A stretch of DNA of 64,000 bases from Polyangium jinanense (GCF_028435365.1 NZ_JAGTJJ010000007.1:1-64000), one strand, 5' to 3'. Numbered from the stretch's first letter, positions 28,205 through 37,027 are shown. Numbers and translations: made by a program. The notes: a model not told the origin generated them from the sequence alone.

Positions 28205-29704
28205 TCAGGCGCGCCCTCGATCGCGCAAGAGCGGCGCGAGAGCCGCGCTCATGGCCACGACAGCCGCGCGAAGTCTCGCAGGCTTGAACGCGGCGAAACC
28301 GAGCAGGAGCCCGCCGCGCTGGAGCGGGCGTATCGCGAGCGCCGAGAGCGGCGTGGCGACCACCGAATGGGCAGCGATCGCAGAGGCAGCGGCGCGGTCG
28401 TCCACGCCGGGAGGTAGCCACACGCAGAGAGCGAGGCCGGCATTCGAGCCAATCACCTCGATGGCGCCCCCGAGCTCGGACGTGATCGCCTCGAGCAGCG
28501 CGGCGCGTCGTTCGGCATAAAGCTCGCGCATTCGTCGGAGGTGCGATACGAAGTGTCCCTCGCTGATGAACTCGGCGAGCGCCGTTTGCGCGAGCGGCGG
28601 CGTGAAGCGATCGAGTACGCTCTTCGCCGTGACGAAGCGGTCGAGCAGCGCGTCCGGCACGATGACATAAGCGAGCCGCAGCGCGGGGGACATCGTTTTG
28701 CTGAAGCTCCCCGCGTGAATGACGACCCCCGCGTCATCGAGCCCCTGGAGCGCCGCGAGCGGACGGCCCTCGTAACGGTACTCGCTGTCGTAATCGTCCT
28801 CGAAGATCCACGCGCCGTGCGCCGCAGCCCAATCGAGCAGCGCGAGGCGGCGCTCGATGGAAAGCGTGACGCCGAGCGGCGCCTGGTGCGCCGGCGTGAC
28901 GTACGCGAGGCGCGCGTCCGGCGCACGCTCGATGCCGGCGGCGACGTCGAGCCCGTCTTCGTCGATGGGCAGCGGGACGATCTCCGCACCCAGGCATTCG
29001 AGCAGGGGGCGCACGCCCACGTAGCCGGGATCTTCCATCCAGACGCGATCGCCTGGATCGAGGACGAGCCGCGCGGTGATGTCGAGCGCCTGCTGCACGC
29101 TGGGCATGACGATCACCTGCTCGGCCGAGCACGAGACGCCCCGCGCGACGCGCAGGTGCTCTGCGATGGCCTCGCGCAGCACGCGCACGCCACGGATGTC
29201 GATGTCGGCGAGGCGTGTGCCCACCGCGCGCCGCGCGGCGCGGGTCACCATCCGGCTCCAAGCCTCGTGGGGGAAGACGTCGAGGGCCGGGAGGTGCGCG
29301 CGGAAGGGACGGAGCGTGCCGGAACGGCCGAACGGGTTTTTCGATGCGTCGAGCCCTGCACCCCAGCGCGACAGGTGCGGCGCGCGCGGCCGAGCGCGTC
29401 GCTTCGCGCCCGGGGGTTTTACCTGGAGCCATGCGTCCGGTAGATCGCTGCTGACGAAGGTGCCGGAGCCATGCCGGCCCACGATGTAGCCCTCCGCCGC
29501 GAGCTGCCCGAACGCCGCGACGACCGTGCCGCGCGCGACCCCGAGCTGCTCTGCGAGATCACGCGTCGAGGGCAAGCGGGCGCCGGGCCGGAGGCGTCCT
29601 TCGAGGATCGCACCACGAAGCGCGTCGTAGGCTGCGCGGTGCATGGGGACACCGTGCTCGCGAAGGGGGATCGGCAGTTCGGGGACACGCGTGCGGCGGC
29701 TCAT
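28205..29704 (-). CDS. MocR/PdxR-type regulator (GntR HTH fused to aminotransferase domain)
   Basis: A protein of 499 residues from the ATG at 29704. The N-terminal 80 residues form a GntR winged helix (YDALRGAILEGRLRPGARLPSTRDLAEQLGVARGTVVAAFGQLAAEGYI). After a basic linker comes a fold type I aminotransferase domain with the PLP pocket (VYVTPAHQAPLG-like stretch AYVTPAHQAPLGV, EDDYDSEYRYEG, and SFSKTMSPALRL with the PLP lysine). Such regulators bind PLP or an amino compound and usually act on a divergent gene; here that is the carboxymuconolactone decarboxylase-like operon starting at 29792. A three-part palindrome lies between them. Confidence 0.92.
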   Translation of the reverse strand: MSRRTRVPELPIPLREHGVPMHRAAYDALRGAILEGRLRPGARLPSTRDLAEQLGVARGTVVAAFGQLAAEGYIVGRHGSGTFVSSDLPDAWLQVKPPGAKRRARPRAPHLSRWGAGLDASKNPFGRSGTLRPFRAHLPALDVFPHEAWSRMVTRAARRAVGTRLADIDIRGVRVLREAIAEHLRVARGVSCSAEQVIVMPSVQQALDITARLVLDPGDRVWMEDPGYVGVRPLLECLGAEIVPLPIDEDGLDVAAGIERAPDARLAYVTPAHQAPLGVTLSIERRLALLDWAAAHGAWIFEDDYDSEYRYEGRPLAALQGLDDAGVVIHAGSFSKTMSPALRLAYVIVPDALLDRFVTAKSVLDRFTPPLAQTALAEFISEGHFVSHLRRMRELYAERRAALLEAITSELGGAIEVIGSNAGLALCVWLPPGVDDRAAASAIAAHSVVATPLSALAIRPLQRGGLLLGFAAFKPARLRAAVVAMSAALAPLLRDRGRA

Positions 29705-29713
29705 GGGGGGCGA

Positions 29714-29761
29714 AGTGGTCCAGCCCGTGGTGGGCAAAGTGGAGCTTCCACGTGGACCACT
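29714..29761. promoter_or_regulatory. Probable MocR operator
   Basis: Arms AGTGGTCCA (29714-29722) and TGGACCACT (29753-29761) are exact complements 30 bases apart, and between them lies a smaller palindrome GTGGA-GCT-TCCAC (29739-29751). All share a GTGGnnC core. The whole lies in the 87-base gap between the divergent MocR and decarboxylase-like genes, where autoregulated MocR proteins usually bind. Confidence 0.65.
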
Positions 29762-29791
29762 CCAACGCTACACCCTCGCCAAGGAGAAATC

Positions 29792-30250
29792 ATGAAGCAA
29801 CGCATCGCCTACCAAGACGTCGCCCCGAAAGCCTTTCGTGCGCTCCTCGCCCTCGCGCAGCACGTGCGTACTTCCGGCCTCGACCACAAGCTCGTCGAGC
29901 TCGTCAATCTGCGGGTCTCCCAGATGAACGGATGCGCGTTCTGCATCGACATGCATACGAAGGAGCTTCGCGCTGCCGGGGAGACGGAGCAGCGGCTTTA
30001 TCTCCTCTCGGCATACCGGGAAGCACCCTTCTATTCCGACCGAGAGCGCGCCGCGCTCGCGTGGGCCGAGGCCGTGACCGAGCTCGGCAAAGACGGCGTG
30101 TCGGATGCGGTCTACGAGGAGGCGCGACGACATTTCGGGGAGGCGGAGCTCGTCGAGCTGACGGTGGCCGTGATCCACATCAATGCGTGGAATCGCATGA
30201 ACGTTCCCTTCCGGATGCCCGCGGGCACCTACACGCCGAGTGCCCGATGA
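29792..30250 (+). CDS. Carboxymuconolactone decarboxylase/AhpD-like protein
   Basis: A 152-residue protein of the CMD family with the redox pair C48-AF-C51 followed by DMH (NGCAFCIDMH), and the usual VNLRVSQ before it and EAVTEL after. Members with CxxC act as AhpD-like alkylhydroperoxidases; others are decarboxylases. The CxxC here favours the redox role. AAGGAGA precedes the ATG at 29792. Its stop overlaps the next ATG (ATGA), making a two-gene operon divergent from, and probably controlled by, the MocR regulator. Confidence 0.92.
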   Translation: MKQRIAYQDVAPKAFRALLALAQHVRTSGLDHKLVELVNLRVSQMNGCAFCIDMHTKELRAAGETEQRLYLLSAYREAPFYSDRERAALAWAEAVTELGKDGVSDAVYEEARRHFGEAELVELTVAVIHINAWNRMNVPFRMPAGTYTPSAR

Positions 30251-31050
30251 GGCCCCGCGAGAGTGCCGAACGATTCCGCGCCCTGCACGCGGAAGGCCAT
30301 CTCCTCGTTCTGGCGAACGTCTGGGACGCGGCCTCGGCGCGCGTCGTGGAGGCCGCGGGCGCCGAGGCGATCGCGACGAGCAGCGCCTCGCTTGCCTGGG
30401 CGCATGGCTACCCGGACGGCGAACGCCTGCCGCTCGACGCGCTCGTCGCGGCCGTGCGCGAGATTGCCGCGGTCGTGTCGGTGCCGATGACGGTCGATCT
30501 CGAGCGTGGCTACTCCGACGATCCCGCCGCTGTCGTCGAGGCGGTGGCGCGGATCGCGGATGCGGGTGCCGTCGGCGTGAACCTCGAAGATCGGTTTGGG
30601 CCGCCCGACGTCCTCGCGAACAAGATCCGTGCGTGCAAGCGCGAGGCAAGGATCGCGGACGTGTTCATCAACGCGCGCATCGACGTGTTCATGGGCCGCG
30701 GGGCGCCGCCCGAGAACGCGCAGGGCGAGGCGCTTGCGCGCGGGCGTACCTACGCGGACGCGGGAGCGGACGGCCTGTTCGTTCCGAAGGTCACGGCGCC
30801 TTCGGCGATCGAAGCCCTGGCGCGCAGCACGCCGCTGCCCCTCAACGTCATGGCCTTGCCGGGACTGCCGAGCGTGCGCGAGCTCAAGGCGTACGGGGTC
30901 CGGCGTCTCAGCGCCGGACCCTGGCTGGGCCTCGCGGCGCTCAGCGCGGCACGCCGGGCCTGCGTCGACCTCTTCGAGCACGGCTCGTACGAGAAGCTCT
31001 TCGACGCCGACCTCTCCTTCCCGGCGCTGAACGATCTGCTCGCGAGGTGA
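30247..31050 (+). CDS. Isocitrate lyase/PEP mutase family protein
   Basis: A 267-residue TIM-barrel enzyme of the ICL/PEPM group: LVLANVWDAASARVVEAAGAEAIATSSASLAWAHGYPDGE at the N-terminus, VPMTVDLERGYSDDP (metal-binding Asp and Glu region), GVNLEDR, and FINARIDVFM. Members cleave or rearrange C-C or P-C bonds in small carboxylates, for example oxaloacetate decarboxylation or 2-methylisocitrate lysis; the exact substrate cannot be read from sequence. The start overlaps the upstream stop by four bases. Confidence 0.88.
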   Translation: MRPRESAERFRALHAEGHLLVLANVWDAASARVVEAAGAEAIATSSASLAWAHGYPDGERLPLDALVAAVREIAAVVSVPMTVDLERGYSDDPAAVVEAVARIADAGAVGVNLEDRFGPPDVLANKIRACKREARIADVFINARIDVFMGRGAPPENAQGEALARGRTYADAGADGLFVPKVTAPSAIEALARSTPLPLNVMALPGLPSVRELKAYGVRRLSAGPWLGLAALSAARRACVDLFEHGSYEKLFDADLSFPALNDLLAR

Positions 31051-31054
31051 CCTT

Positions 31055-31218
31055 GGGAGGTCGAGGGACCTGCGCGAACGGTTTCAAGCTCGACCCGGGA
31101 GGTCCCGGGACCTGCTTGAACGGAGCGCAACATCGAGCCGGAGGTCCCGGGACCTGCTTCTTCGGGGTCGAAGACCGATGACGGAGGTCGAGGGATCTGT
31201 CCGCGCGGCGGAGAGGGG
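31055..31218. repeat. Four copies of a 42-43-bp intergenic repeat with a palindromic core
   Basis: The motif GGAGGTC(CC/GA)GGGACCTG occurs at 31056, 31098, 31140 and, less exactly, 31183. In copies 2 and 3 the core AGGTCCCGGGACCT is a perfect palindrome. The 25-odd bases between cores also agree loosely (CGGnnnCnAnnnTCGA), so this is a degenerating tandem repeat rather than a CRISPR array. It fills the gap after the PEP mutase-like gene and before the convergent htpX. Confidence 0.85.
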
Positions 31219-31291
31219 GAAAGGCGCTGGATCGAGCCGGAAACTCCCCCCTCTCAGGTCGGCGCGGCCCGCGCGGAGCTGCTTTGCCCGT

Positions 31292-32251
31292 TCACACGAC
31301 GCGGGATCGCCGGGCGTAGGGCTTCTGGTGCTCGCCGCGGGCGCTTCCTTCCGCGGAGAGGAGCCTCTCGATGCGGTCCTCGAGGGGCGGGTGGCTCGAG
31401 AAGAGGGCAACCATGCGGCCGCCGCGGATACCGAACGCCTGCATGCTGGTGGGCAAGAGGCTCGGCTCGCCTTGTTGCATGCGGAGCGTGTTCAAGGCGC
31501 CGGCCATGGGCTGCTTGCCGACGAGCTCGGCACCGCCATCATCCGCGCGGAACTCGCGACGCCGGCTGAACCAGGCGACGATCAAGCTCGCGAGGATGCC
31601 GAACACGATCTGCAAGATGATGCTGCTCACGAAGTAGGCGATGCCTGGACCTCGCTCCTCGCCGTCCTCGGAGCGGCTCAAGAATCGGTCGATGAGGAAG
31701 CCCACGACGCGACTCAGGAAGATGACGAACGTGTTCAGCACGCCCTGCAAGAGCGTGAGCGTCACCATGTCTCCGTTGGCGACGTGCGCGATCTCGTGAC
31801 CGAGCACGGCCTCGACTTCCTTTTGCGGCATGTTCCGCAAGAGGCCCGTGGAGACGGCGACGAGGGCCTTGTCGCGCCGCGCGCCCGTGGCGAAAGCATT
31901 CATCTCCGGGCTGTCGTAGACGGCGACCTCGGGCATCCCGATGCCTGCCTCGCGCGCGAGCCTCGCGACGGTCTGCAAAAGCCAGGTTTCCTCGGCGTTA
32001 CGGGGGACGCCGAGGACCTGCGCGCCGGTGCTCCATTTGGCCATGGTCTTCGACAGGAGGAGCGAGATCAGCGAGCCGCCGAAGCCGATCAGCGCGGCCG
32101 TGACGAGCAGCCCTGGCAGGTTGATCCGCACCCCTTGCTGCACGAGGAAGCGCTCGAGGCCGAAAACCTGGGCGAGGATGGCGAGCATGGCCACGACCGC
32201 CAGGTTGGTCAATACGAACAGGGCGATCCGGCTGATGAATTTGCCTTTCAT
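31292..32251 (-). CDS. htpX: HtpX-type membrane zinc metalloprotease
   Basis: A 319-residue M48B protease that removes misfolded membrane proteins. Two N-terminal membrane helices (ISRIALFVLTNLAVVAMLAILAQVFGL, LPGLLVTAALIGFGGSLISLLLS) precede the zinc site HEIAH at 152-156, with two more helices after it and the third zinc ligand in RRREFRADDGGAEL. Length matches the family. GGAGA lies seven bases before the ATG at 32251; the longer upstream frame is not HtpX-like. Confidence 0.95.
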   Translation of the reverse strand: MKGKFISRIALFVLTNLAVVAMLAILAQVFGLERFLVQQGVRINLPGLLVTAALIGFGGSLISLLLSKTMAKWSTGAQVLGVPRNAEETWLLQTVARLAREAGIGMPEVAVYDSPEMNAFATGARRDKALVAVSTGLLRNMPQKEVEAVLGHEIAHVANGDMVTLTLLQGVLNTFVIFLSRVVGFLIDRFLSRSEDGEERGPGIAYFVSSIILQIVFGILASLIVAWFSRRREFRADDGGAELVGKQPMAGALNTLRMQQGEPSLLPTSMQAFGIRGGRMVALFSSHPPLEDRIERLLSAEGSARGEHQKPYARRSRVV

Positions 32252-32502
32252 TCGTGATCTCCACAATCCGAAAGGACGGGCACGGTAAACCTGTGACGCG
32301 TCCGTCCCGGTGCAAGAGGCAAACCGGCGAAGCGCGCCGAAGCTTCCGTGAATGAGACATCGGAAAAACCGTGGTGGGGGCCTTTCACGACCTCCCTCCG
32401 GCCATTCGAATCCGGAGTATCGACGGCAATGGCCGGACGCTTGCGTCCCACCAAAGTCAGCGCGCGGCCGCCATGGCCGGGGTATCAACCACGTTCAGGA
32501 TT

Positions 32503-32523
32503 TGGTTGTTTGGCAAACAACCA
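32503..32523. promoter_or_regulatory. Perfect palindrome, likely operator, upstream of a Ser/Thr kinase gene
   Basis: Arms TGGTTGTTTG (32503-32512) and CAAACAACCA (32514-32523) are exact complements around one G. It is AT-richer than its surroundings and sits 85 bases before the kinase start, in a 357-base divergent gap (32252-32608) shared with htpX. The form suits a dimeric repressor. The rest of the gap shows no gene. Confidence 0.6.
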
Positions 32524-32608
32524 TGCGTTCAGTCGTGGCCGTGGCATCGGGCGCTCCCTGCGCAACGAAAATAGCCGGACGACCTGGACATGTGGTACTC
32601 GTTGGTAC

Positions 32609-34165
32609 ATGGGGCTTGGTCCCGGATACGCGGTTTCGAAGCACGTGAGACTCGTGCGCCTGCTCGGACGGGGCGGCATGGGAAGCGTGTGGATCGCGGA
32701 CCACCTCGGGTTGAAGACGCAGGTCGCGGTCAAGTTCGTGGCGGACGTGCACGCCAGCGACCCGGCGACCCGAATGCGCTTCCAGCGCGAGGCCACGAGC
32801 GCGGCCCAGATCGGGAGCCCGCACATTGTAAATATCCATGATCACGGTGTCACCGGCGACGGGATCCCGTACATGGTCATGGAGCTGCTCGATGGGGAGG
32901 ACCTGTCGTCGTGCATCAAACGAACAGGCCCGCTGCCTCTCGAGGACGTCGCCAGGATCGTCTCGCAGACCAGCAAGGCGCTCGGCAAGGCCCACCGGCT
33001 CGGGATCGTGCATCGCGACATCAAGCCGAGCAACATCTTCCTCCTCGACACGGAGGGCGACATCTTCGTCAAAGTGCTCGACTTCGGCATTGCAAAGCCG
33101 GGCGGCGGCGAATCGAGCGACGTGACGAGCACCGGGATGATCGTCGGGACCATCCTCTACGCGAGCCCCGAGCAGCTTCTCAACGCCAAGAGCGTTGATT
33201 TCCGCGCGGATCTCTGGTCCCTGGGGGTCGTCGCCTACCGCGCGATGACAGGCAAGCTGCCATTTTCCGACGAGAATGGGATCGGCGCGCTGTTCCTGGC
33301 CATGCAAGCGGGGAAGTTCGTTCCGCCGAGCCAGATCGTGAGCACCATCCCGCCCGAGGTCGACGAATGGTGCAAGCGCGCCCTCGCACATGACCCCGCG
33401 GCGCGGTTCGCCTCGGCCAGGGAGATGGCGGACGCGCTCTACACCGCCCTCGGCAGGATATCGTCTCCGTCCCTCACGCGTGCTCCCCACAACGGGGCCA
33501 GCTCGTCTTCGCGCCACGTCTCCCGTGGAGAATCGACCGGGGCTCCATCCGTCGTCGGAGGCATCGGACGGCGGGACGAGAAGGTAACGGTCGTCGAACA
33601 CAGCTACAGGCCGTTTTCGTCGGACGGCGAAGCGTCACAAGATTCCTCCGTCCACTCCGTGGCTTCCTCCGCGCATATCGACAAGGATGCGAGCTCCCGT
33701 GACGCGGCAAAGGAGCCGAGCTCCCTCGGTGGGCCCGCGTCCGCGATGACGTACGTCGGTGAGGCGGGGACCCGCGGATCGGGGGCGCCCGGACCGGGTC
33801 GACGTTGGCCCATGATCGCCGCGGCGGTGGTGAGCCTCCTCGGGGCAGGCGCGCTCGGGTTTGCCTATCTGAAGCCCCCCACGAAGCCGCTCGGCGGGCC
33901 GTCGACGCCGGTCATCGAGAATGAACCTTCCGTGACCGCGGCCCCGTCCGCGAGCCCGACCCCAGAGGACAACAAGGCGCCGCCTGTCGTCGAGCCGGCC
34001 TCGAGCCGCATGGACATCGCCCCGAATCCGCCTGCGCCAAGCGAGTCCATGTCCAGTGCCTCCGCTCCGAGTGCGTCCGCGCCGGCGGCACGTCCGAAGC
34101 CGTCGGCGAGGCCAGGCGGCCCTGAGCGAAGCAATCCGCTACCCGAGAAGGATTATGGTTTCTGA
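32609..34165 (+). CDS. Ser/Thr protein kinase, membrane-anchored
   Basis: A 518-residue PknB-type kinase. The catalytic domain covers residues 10-285 with GRGGMG (20-25), Lys42 (VAVKF), HRDIKPSN (135-142), DFG (158-160) and SPEQ; all active residues are present. A Ser-rich linker leads to one membrane helix (PMIAAAVVSLLGAGALGFAYL, near 400-420) and a Pro/Ser/Ala-rich C-terminal tail of about 95 residues. I chose ATG 32609 (MGLGPGYAVSKHVRLVRLLG), the usual distance from the glycine loop; the frame is open further up but without kinase features. The last 11 bases overlap the PEGA protein gene. Confidence 0.92.
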   Translation: MGLGPGYAVSKHVRLVRLLGRGGMGSVWIADHLGLKTQVAVKFVADVHASDPATRMRFQREATSAAQIGSPHIVNIHDHGVTGDGIPYMVMELLDGEDLSSCIKRTGPLPLEDVARIVSQTSKALGKAHRLGIVHRDIKPSNIFLLDTEGDIFVKVLDFGIAKPGGGESSDVTSTGMIVGTILYASPEQLLNAKSVDFRADLWSLGVVAYRAMTGKLPFSDENGIGALFLAMQAGKFVPPSQIVSTIPPEVDEWCKRALAHDPAARFASAREMADALYTALGRISSPSLTRAPHNGASSSSRHVSRGESTGAPSVVGGIGRRDEKVTVVEHSYRPFSSDGEASQDSSVHSVASSAHIDKDASSRDAAKEPSSLGGPASAMTYVGEAGTRGSGAPGPGRRWPMIAAAVVSLLGAGALGFAYLKPPTKPLGGPSTPVIENEPSVTAAPSASPTPEDNKAPPVVEPASSRMDIAPNPPAPSESMSSASAPSASAPAARPKPSARPGGPERSNPLPEKDYGF

Positions 34166-35546
34166 ACGGTCGGTGATTTCGCGACGTATCACAAAGGTTC
34201 GTGTTTCGAGGGGGGTCGCGTGGTTGTCTCGTGTCGCGGCATTGCTGGTCACCGCGACGCTCCTCGCGCCTTCCCTCGCGCTCGCGGCTGAGCCTTCCTC
34301 GGCGGACAAGGAGACGGCGCGCAACCTCATGAAAGAGGGTGACGCGAAGTTTGCCTCGAAGGACTACGCAGGCGCCCTCAAGGCTTATCAGGCGGCGCAT
34401 GCGATCATGCAGGTTCCGAGCACGGGCCTGCCGCTCGCCAGAGCCCAGATCGAGCGCGGGCTGCTCGTCGAGGCGCGCGATACCTTGTTGCAAGTTTCGC
34501 GTCACCCGAAGGACGCGAACGAGCCGGCGGCATTCGTGAAGGCTCGTGAAGAGGCCGCGGATCTCGCGCAAAAGCTCGCGACCCGTATCCCGTCGCTGGT
34601 GATCGTCGTGGAGGGCGCTTCGAGCGACGTTGCCGCCGTGGCCGTGGACGGGGCGTCGATTCCCTCCGCGGCGCTCTCCGCGCCACGCAAGGTCAATCCG
34701 GGCTCGCATACGGTCACCGCCTCCGCGAGCGGATTTCACGCGGCGAGCGCGACCATCAACGTGAAGGAAGGGGCAAACGAGAAGGTCACGCTCAAGCTCG
34801 TCCCGGCCGATGGCAGCAAGCCGCCGCCGGCGCCGAGCTCGCCTGCTCCGGCGATCCAGGGCGGAGGGAAGCTCCGGATCGAGAGCTCCGCACACGAGGG
34901 GAACGTCTTCATCGACGGGAAAGCCGTGGGCGCGACGCCGCTGGAGGTGCCGGTCACGGCGGGCGTGCACGAGGTCGAGATCCAATACCCGGGCGGCACG
35001 AACGAAAAAAAGCAGGCGACCGTCGACGCCGGCCAGACCGAGCGCGTGGAGTTTCGACCTTCCCCGATGGATGAAGTGGCGCGGTACCGGAAGGGCCTCC
35101 ATTTCGGCGGGTCGTTCAGTCCCGCGATGGCGGTGTATACCGAAGGCGGCGCGATCATGTTCGGCGCGGCTGCGGGTTTCGTGATGAACATCGGCATCAC
35201 CCCGATGTTCGATTTCCGGACGGGCGGGACGCTGACGGTCGTGCACCGATTCAACGAGAATCCGGAGTATCAGGCGACCCAGATCTCCGTGGTCGTCCCG
35301 GCCATGCTCCGTGTCAACTGGAGCCCGTGGTTCTCGTCGGCTGCGGGGCTCTCGGCTGGATTCGTGGCGGATCTGCAGACGGACCCGGTGCTTTACGGCG
35401 CCTCCGTGGGCCCGGAATGGTCGCTCCTGTCCATGTGCGCCGGCGACCGGCGTCAATACGAGATTTCCTTCAGCCAGGGGCTACGGTTCGGCCAGGCCCG
35501 AAGAGATTTTCATCAGCTGGTCACGTTCACGTATCTCTCGTTGTGA
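34155..35546 (+). CDS. Exported PEGA-domain protein with helical (TPR-like) N-terminus
   Basis: A 463-residue protein. A long signal peptide ends LLAPSLALA before AEPSSAD. Residues 45-150 are TPR-like (ARNLMKEGDAKFASKDYAGALKAYQAAHAI). Two PEGA-like segments follow: VDGASIPSAALSAPRKVNPGSHTVTASA and IDGKAVGATPLEVPVTAGVHEVEIQYPGG. The C-terminal 150 residues have alternating hydrophobic strands like a small beta-barrel. The ATG at 34155 has GAAGG just upstream and overlaps the kinase gene by 11 bases. Pairs of kinase plus PEGA/TPR protein are common in myxobacteria; the function is not known. Confidence 0.85.
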   Translation: MVSERSVISRRITKVRVSRGVAWLSRVAALLVTATLLAPSLALAAEPSSADKETARNLMKEGDAKFASKDYAGALKAYQAAHAIMQVPSTGLPLARAQIERGLLVEARDTLLQVSRHPKDANEPAAFVKAREEAADLAQKLATRIPSLVIVVEGASSDVAAVAVDGASIPSAALSAPRKVNPGSHTVTASASGFHAASATINVKEGANEKVTLKLVPADGSKPPPAPSSPAPAIQGGGKLRIESSAHEGNVFIDGKAVGATPLEVPVTAGVHEVEIQYPGGTNEKKQATVDAGQTERVEFRPSPMDEVARYRKGLHFGGSFSPAMAVYTEGGAIMFGAAAGFVMNIGITPMFDFRTGGTLTVVHRFNENPEYQATQISVVVPAMLRVNWSPWFSSAAGLSAGFVADLQTDPVLYGASVGPEWSLLSMCAGDRRQYEISFSQGLRFGQARRDFHQLVTFTYLSL

Positions 35547-35577
35547 ACGACGACTCGATCCCAAGCTGGTCGCCCTG

Positions 35578-35617
35578 CTAGAACATCGATCGGTTTGACA
35601 ACCGCTCGATGTTCTAG
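35578..35617. terminator. Strong hairpin between convergent genes
   Basis: Two 18-base arms match at 17 positions around TGAC (arms begin CTAGAACATCGA and end TCGATGTTCTAG). It lies 31 bases past the PEGA gene stop and is followed by CCTTTT. It probably ends transcription from that gene, and possibly from both sides. Confidence 0.75.
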
Positions 35618-35629
35618 CCTTTTCGTCCC

Positions 35630-35654
35630 GAGGGGGACGCCTCGCGTCCCCCTC
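35630..35654. repeat. Second intergenic hairpin
   Basis: Arms GAGGGGGACGC and GCGTCCCCCTC are perfect complements with a CTC loop. It follows the first hairpin within 12 bases. It could be a terminator arm or a REP-like element. Confidence 0.75.
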
Positions 35655-35714
35655 TCGTCCGGGCAAAGCCCGGCCGATTCACCCCCCGAGGCGAAAACCG
35701 CTTCGCGATCTCGC

Positions 35715-35739
35715 AGAGCGCCGAACAGTTCGGCGCTCT
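35715..35739. repeat. Third intergenic hairpin
   Basis: Arms AGAGCGCCGAA and TTCGGCGCTCT are perfect complements with a CAG loop, the same arm and loop length as the second hairpin but a different sequence. It lies 54 bases past the 3' end of the leftward protease-like gene and may end its transcript. Confidence 0.75.
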
Positions 35740-35793
35740 AGCAGGGCTCAGGGCTCATGCCTCAAGCGAAAACACGCGGACCCTGCGGGCGCC

Positions 35794-36957
35794 TCAGGGC
35801 GTCGGCACCGCGATTTCGATCACCCCATCCGCCTGCTTGAGCTCGAAACGCGACAGGAAGCTCAACCCCAGAAGCCCCTCGACGCCCGCGCCGAGATCGT
35901 CGACCACCACCGCCGGCACGCGCTTCGCCGCGAGTTTGTCCACCGCGATGGAGCCAACCAGGATGAAGAGCCCATCCTTTTGCCCGTTCGCCGTCTGCAG
36001 CACGACCTTCGGTGCCCCGGCGAGGTGGAGGCCCAGCTTTTCCGCGAGCGCTCGCGGCAGCGTCACGTAGCTCGCCCCGGTATCCACCACGAAGGACGCG
36101 GTCTCCTTGTCGTCGAGGCGAACCTTGGCGCGAATCTGGAGCTGGCCCGGCTCCATACGCAGCGCCGCGCGGCCCTCGCCCACGACCGAGCAGCCCCCTT
36201 TTTGCAGGAGATCGGCGATGCGCGTCCGGATGCCTGGCGTCCAGGGCGCACGCGAGTGGTGAAAGACGAGTTGCTGCAACGGAAAAGCCGCCTCGCAGGG
36301 CTTGCCTTGTTTCTCGTAGACCGTCGCCAGGTTGAGCGGGATGTCGGAAAGCTTCGGGTGGAGCAGGAGCGCCTGGCGGAAATCCTCCGCCGCGCGGTCG
36401 AGGTCGCCCTTTTCCTGGTACACCACGCCGCGCCACGCACGATAATGGACTTGATAAGGGTCGGAATTCACGAGCTCCGTCAGATCGGCCGCCGCCGCAT
36501 CCGCCTCGCCCAGGCGCTGGTGCGCGCGGTAGGTGATGCGCCTCGTCTGGACGTATTCGCCGCATGCGGCGGTAAACGTGGCGGCCCGCGCCACCACCCC
36601 GCGGCTGTCGCCGGCCGCGAGCATCGTTTCGAGGAGCTCGAGCGTCTTCGGGCGGTCGCAAGGCTCCTTCTGAAGCTCGCTTTCGAGCTTGTGTACCGTG
36701 TTCGAGGCGGCCCCGTAGTCGTAGCGCGGCTGGTAGGTGCGGTAGGCCCAGTAGCCACCGCCCCCGAGCCCGCCCAGCACGACGAGGGCCACGAGGGCGC
36801 GTACGAGCGGCGCACGGCGCTGCTTGCGCTTGCAATTGGGGCAAAGGGCCTGCATGCCGTCGAACTGCCGGCAGACCGCGCAGAGGGCCACGAAGCACTG
36901 GCTGCACGAGGCCACCGCGGAGCTCCCGGGGTGGGCTTGGCAAACGGGGCGCTGCAT
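35794..36957 (-). CDS. Zinc-ribbon, TPR and retropepsin-like aspartic protease membrane protein
   Basis: A 387-residue protein. Residues 1-46 hold a B-box-like cysteine/histidine cluster (CQAHPG, CSQC, CAVC, CPNC). One membrane helix follows (ALVALVVLGGLGGGGYWAYRTY, near 54-75). Residues 85-260 are TPR-like (VYQEKGDLDRAAEDFRQALLLHPKLSDIPLNLA). The C-terminal 120 residues form a retropepsin-like domain with the catalytic triad DTGA (VVDTGASYVTLP) and GLLGLSFLSRFELK. One-motif proteases of this type work as dimers. The gene lies 70 bases after the lanthipeptide permease on the same strand, so it may be cotranscribed, but its domains point to a host housekeeping gene. Confidence 0.85.
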   Translation of the reverse strand: MQRPVCQAHPGSSAVASCSQCFVALCAVCRQFDGMQALCPNCKRKQRRAPLVRALVALVVLGGLGGGGYWAYRTYQPRYDYGAASNTVHKLESELQKEPCDRPKTLELLETMLAAGDSRGVVARAATFTAACGEYVQTRRITYRAHQRLGEADAAAADLTELVNSDPYQVHYRAWRGVVYQEKGDLDRAAEDFRQALLLHPKLSDIPLNLATVYEKQGKPCEAAFPLQQLVFHHSRAPWTPGIRTRIADLLQKGGCSVVGEGRAALRMEPGQLQIRAKVRLDDKETASFVVDTGASYVTLPRALAEKLGLHLAGAPKVVLQTANGQKDGLFILVGSIAVDKLAAKRVPAVVVDDLGAGVEGLLGLSFLSRFELKQADGVIEIAVPTP

Positions 36958-37027
36958 GATGCCGTTTTACCGCGAAGACCTTCCGCCGAGCAAGCGTTCG
37001 TCGAGCCTATTTCGTCTCGAAGCCCCG

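Noticed and set aside
31055..31218. CRISPR array
   Set aside because: Four short, partly degenerate repeats whose between-parts are also similar to each other; no cas genes.
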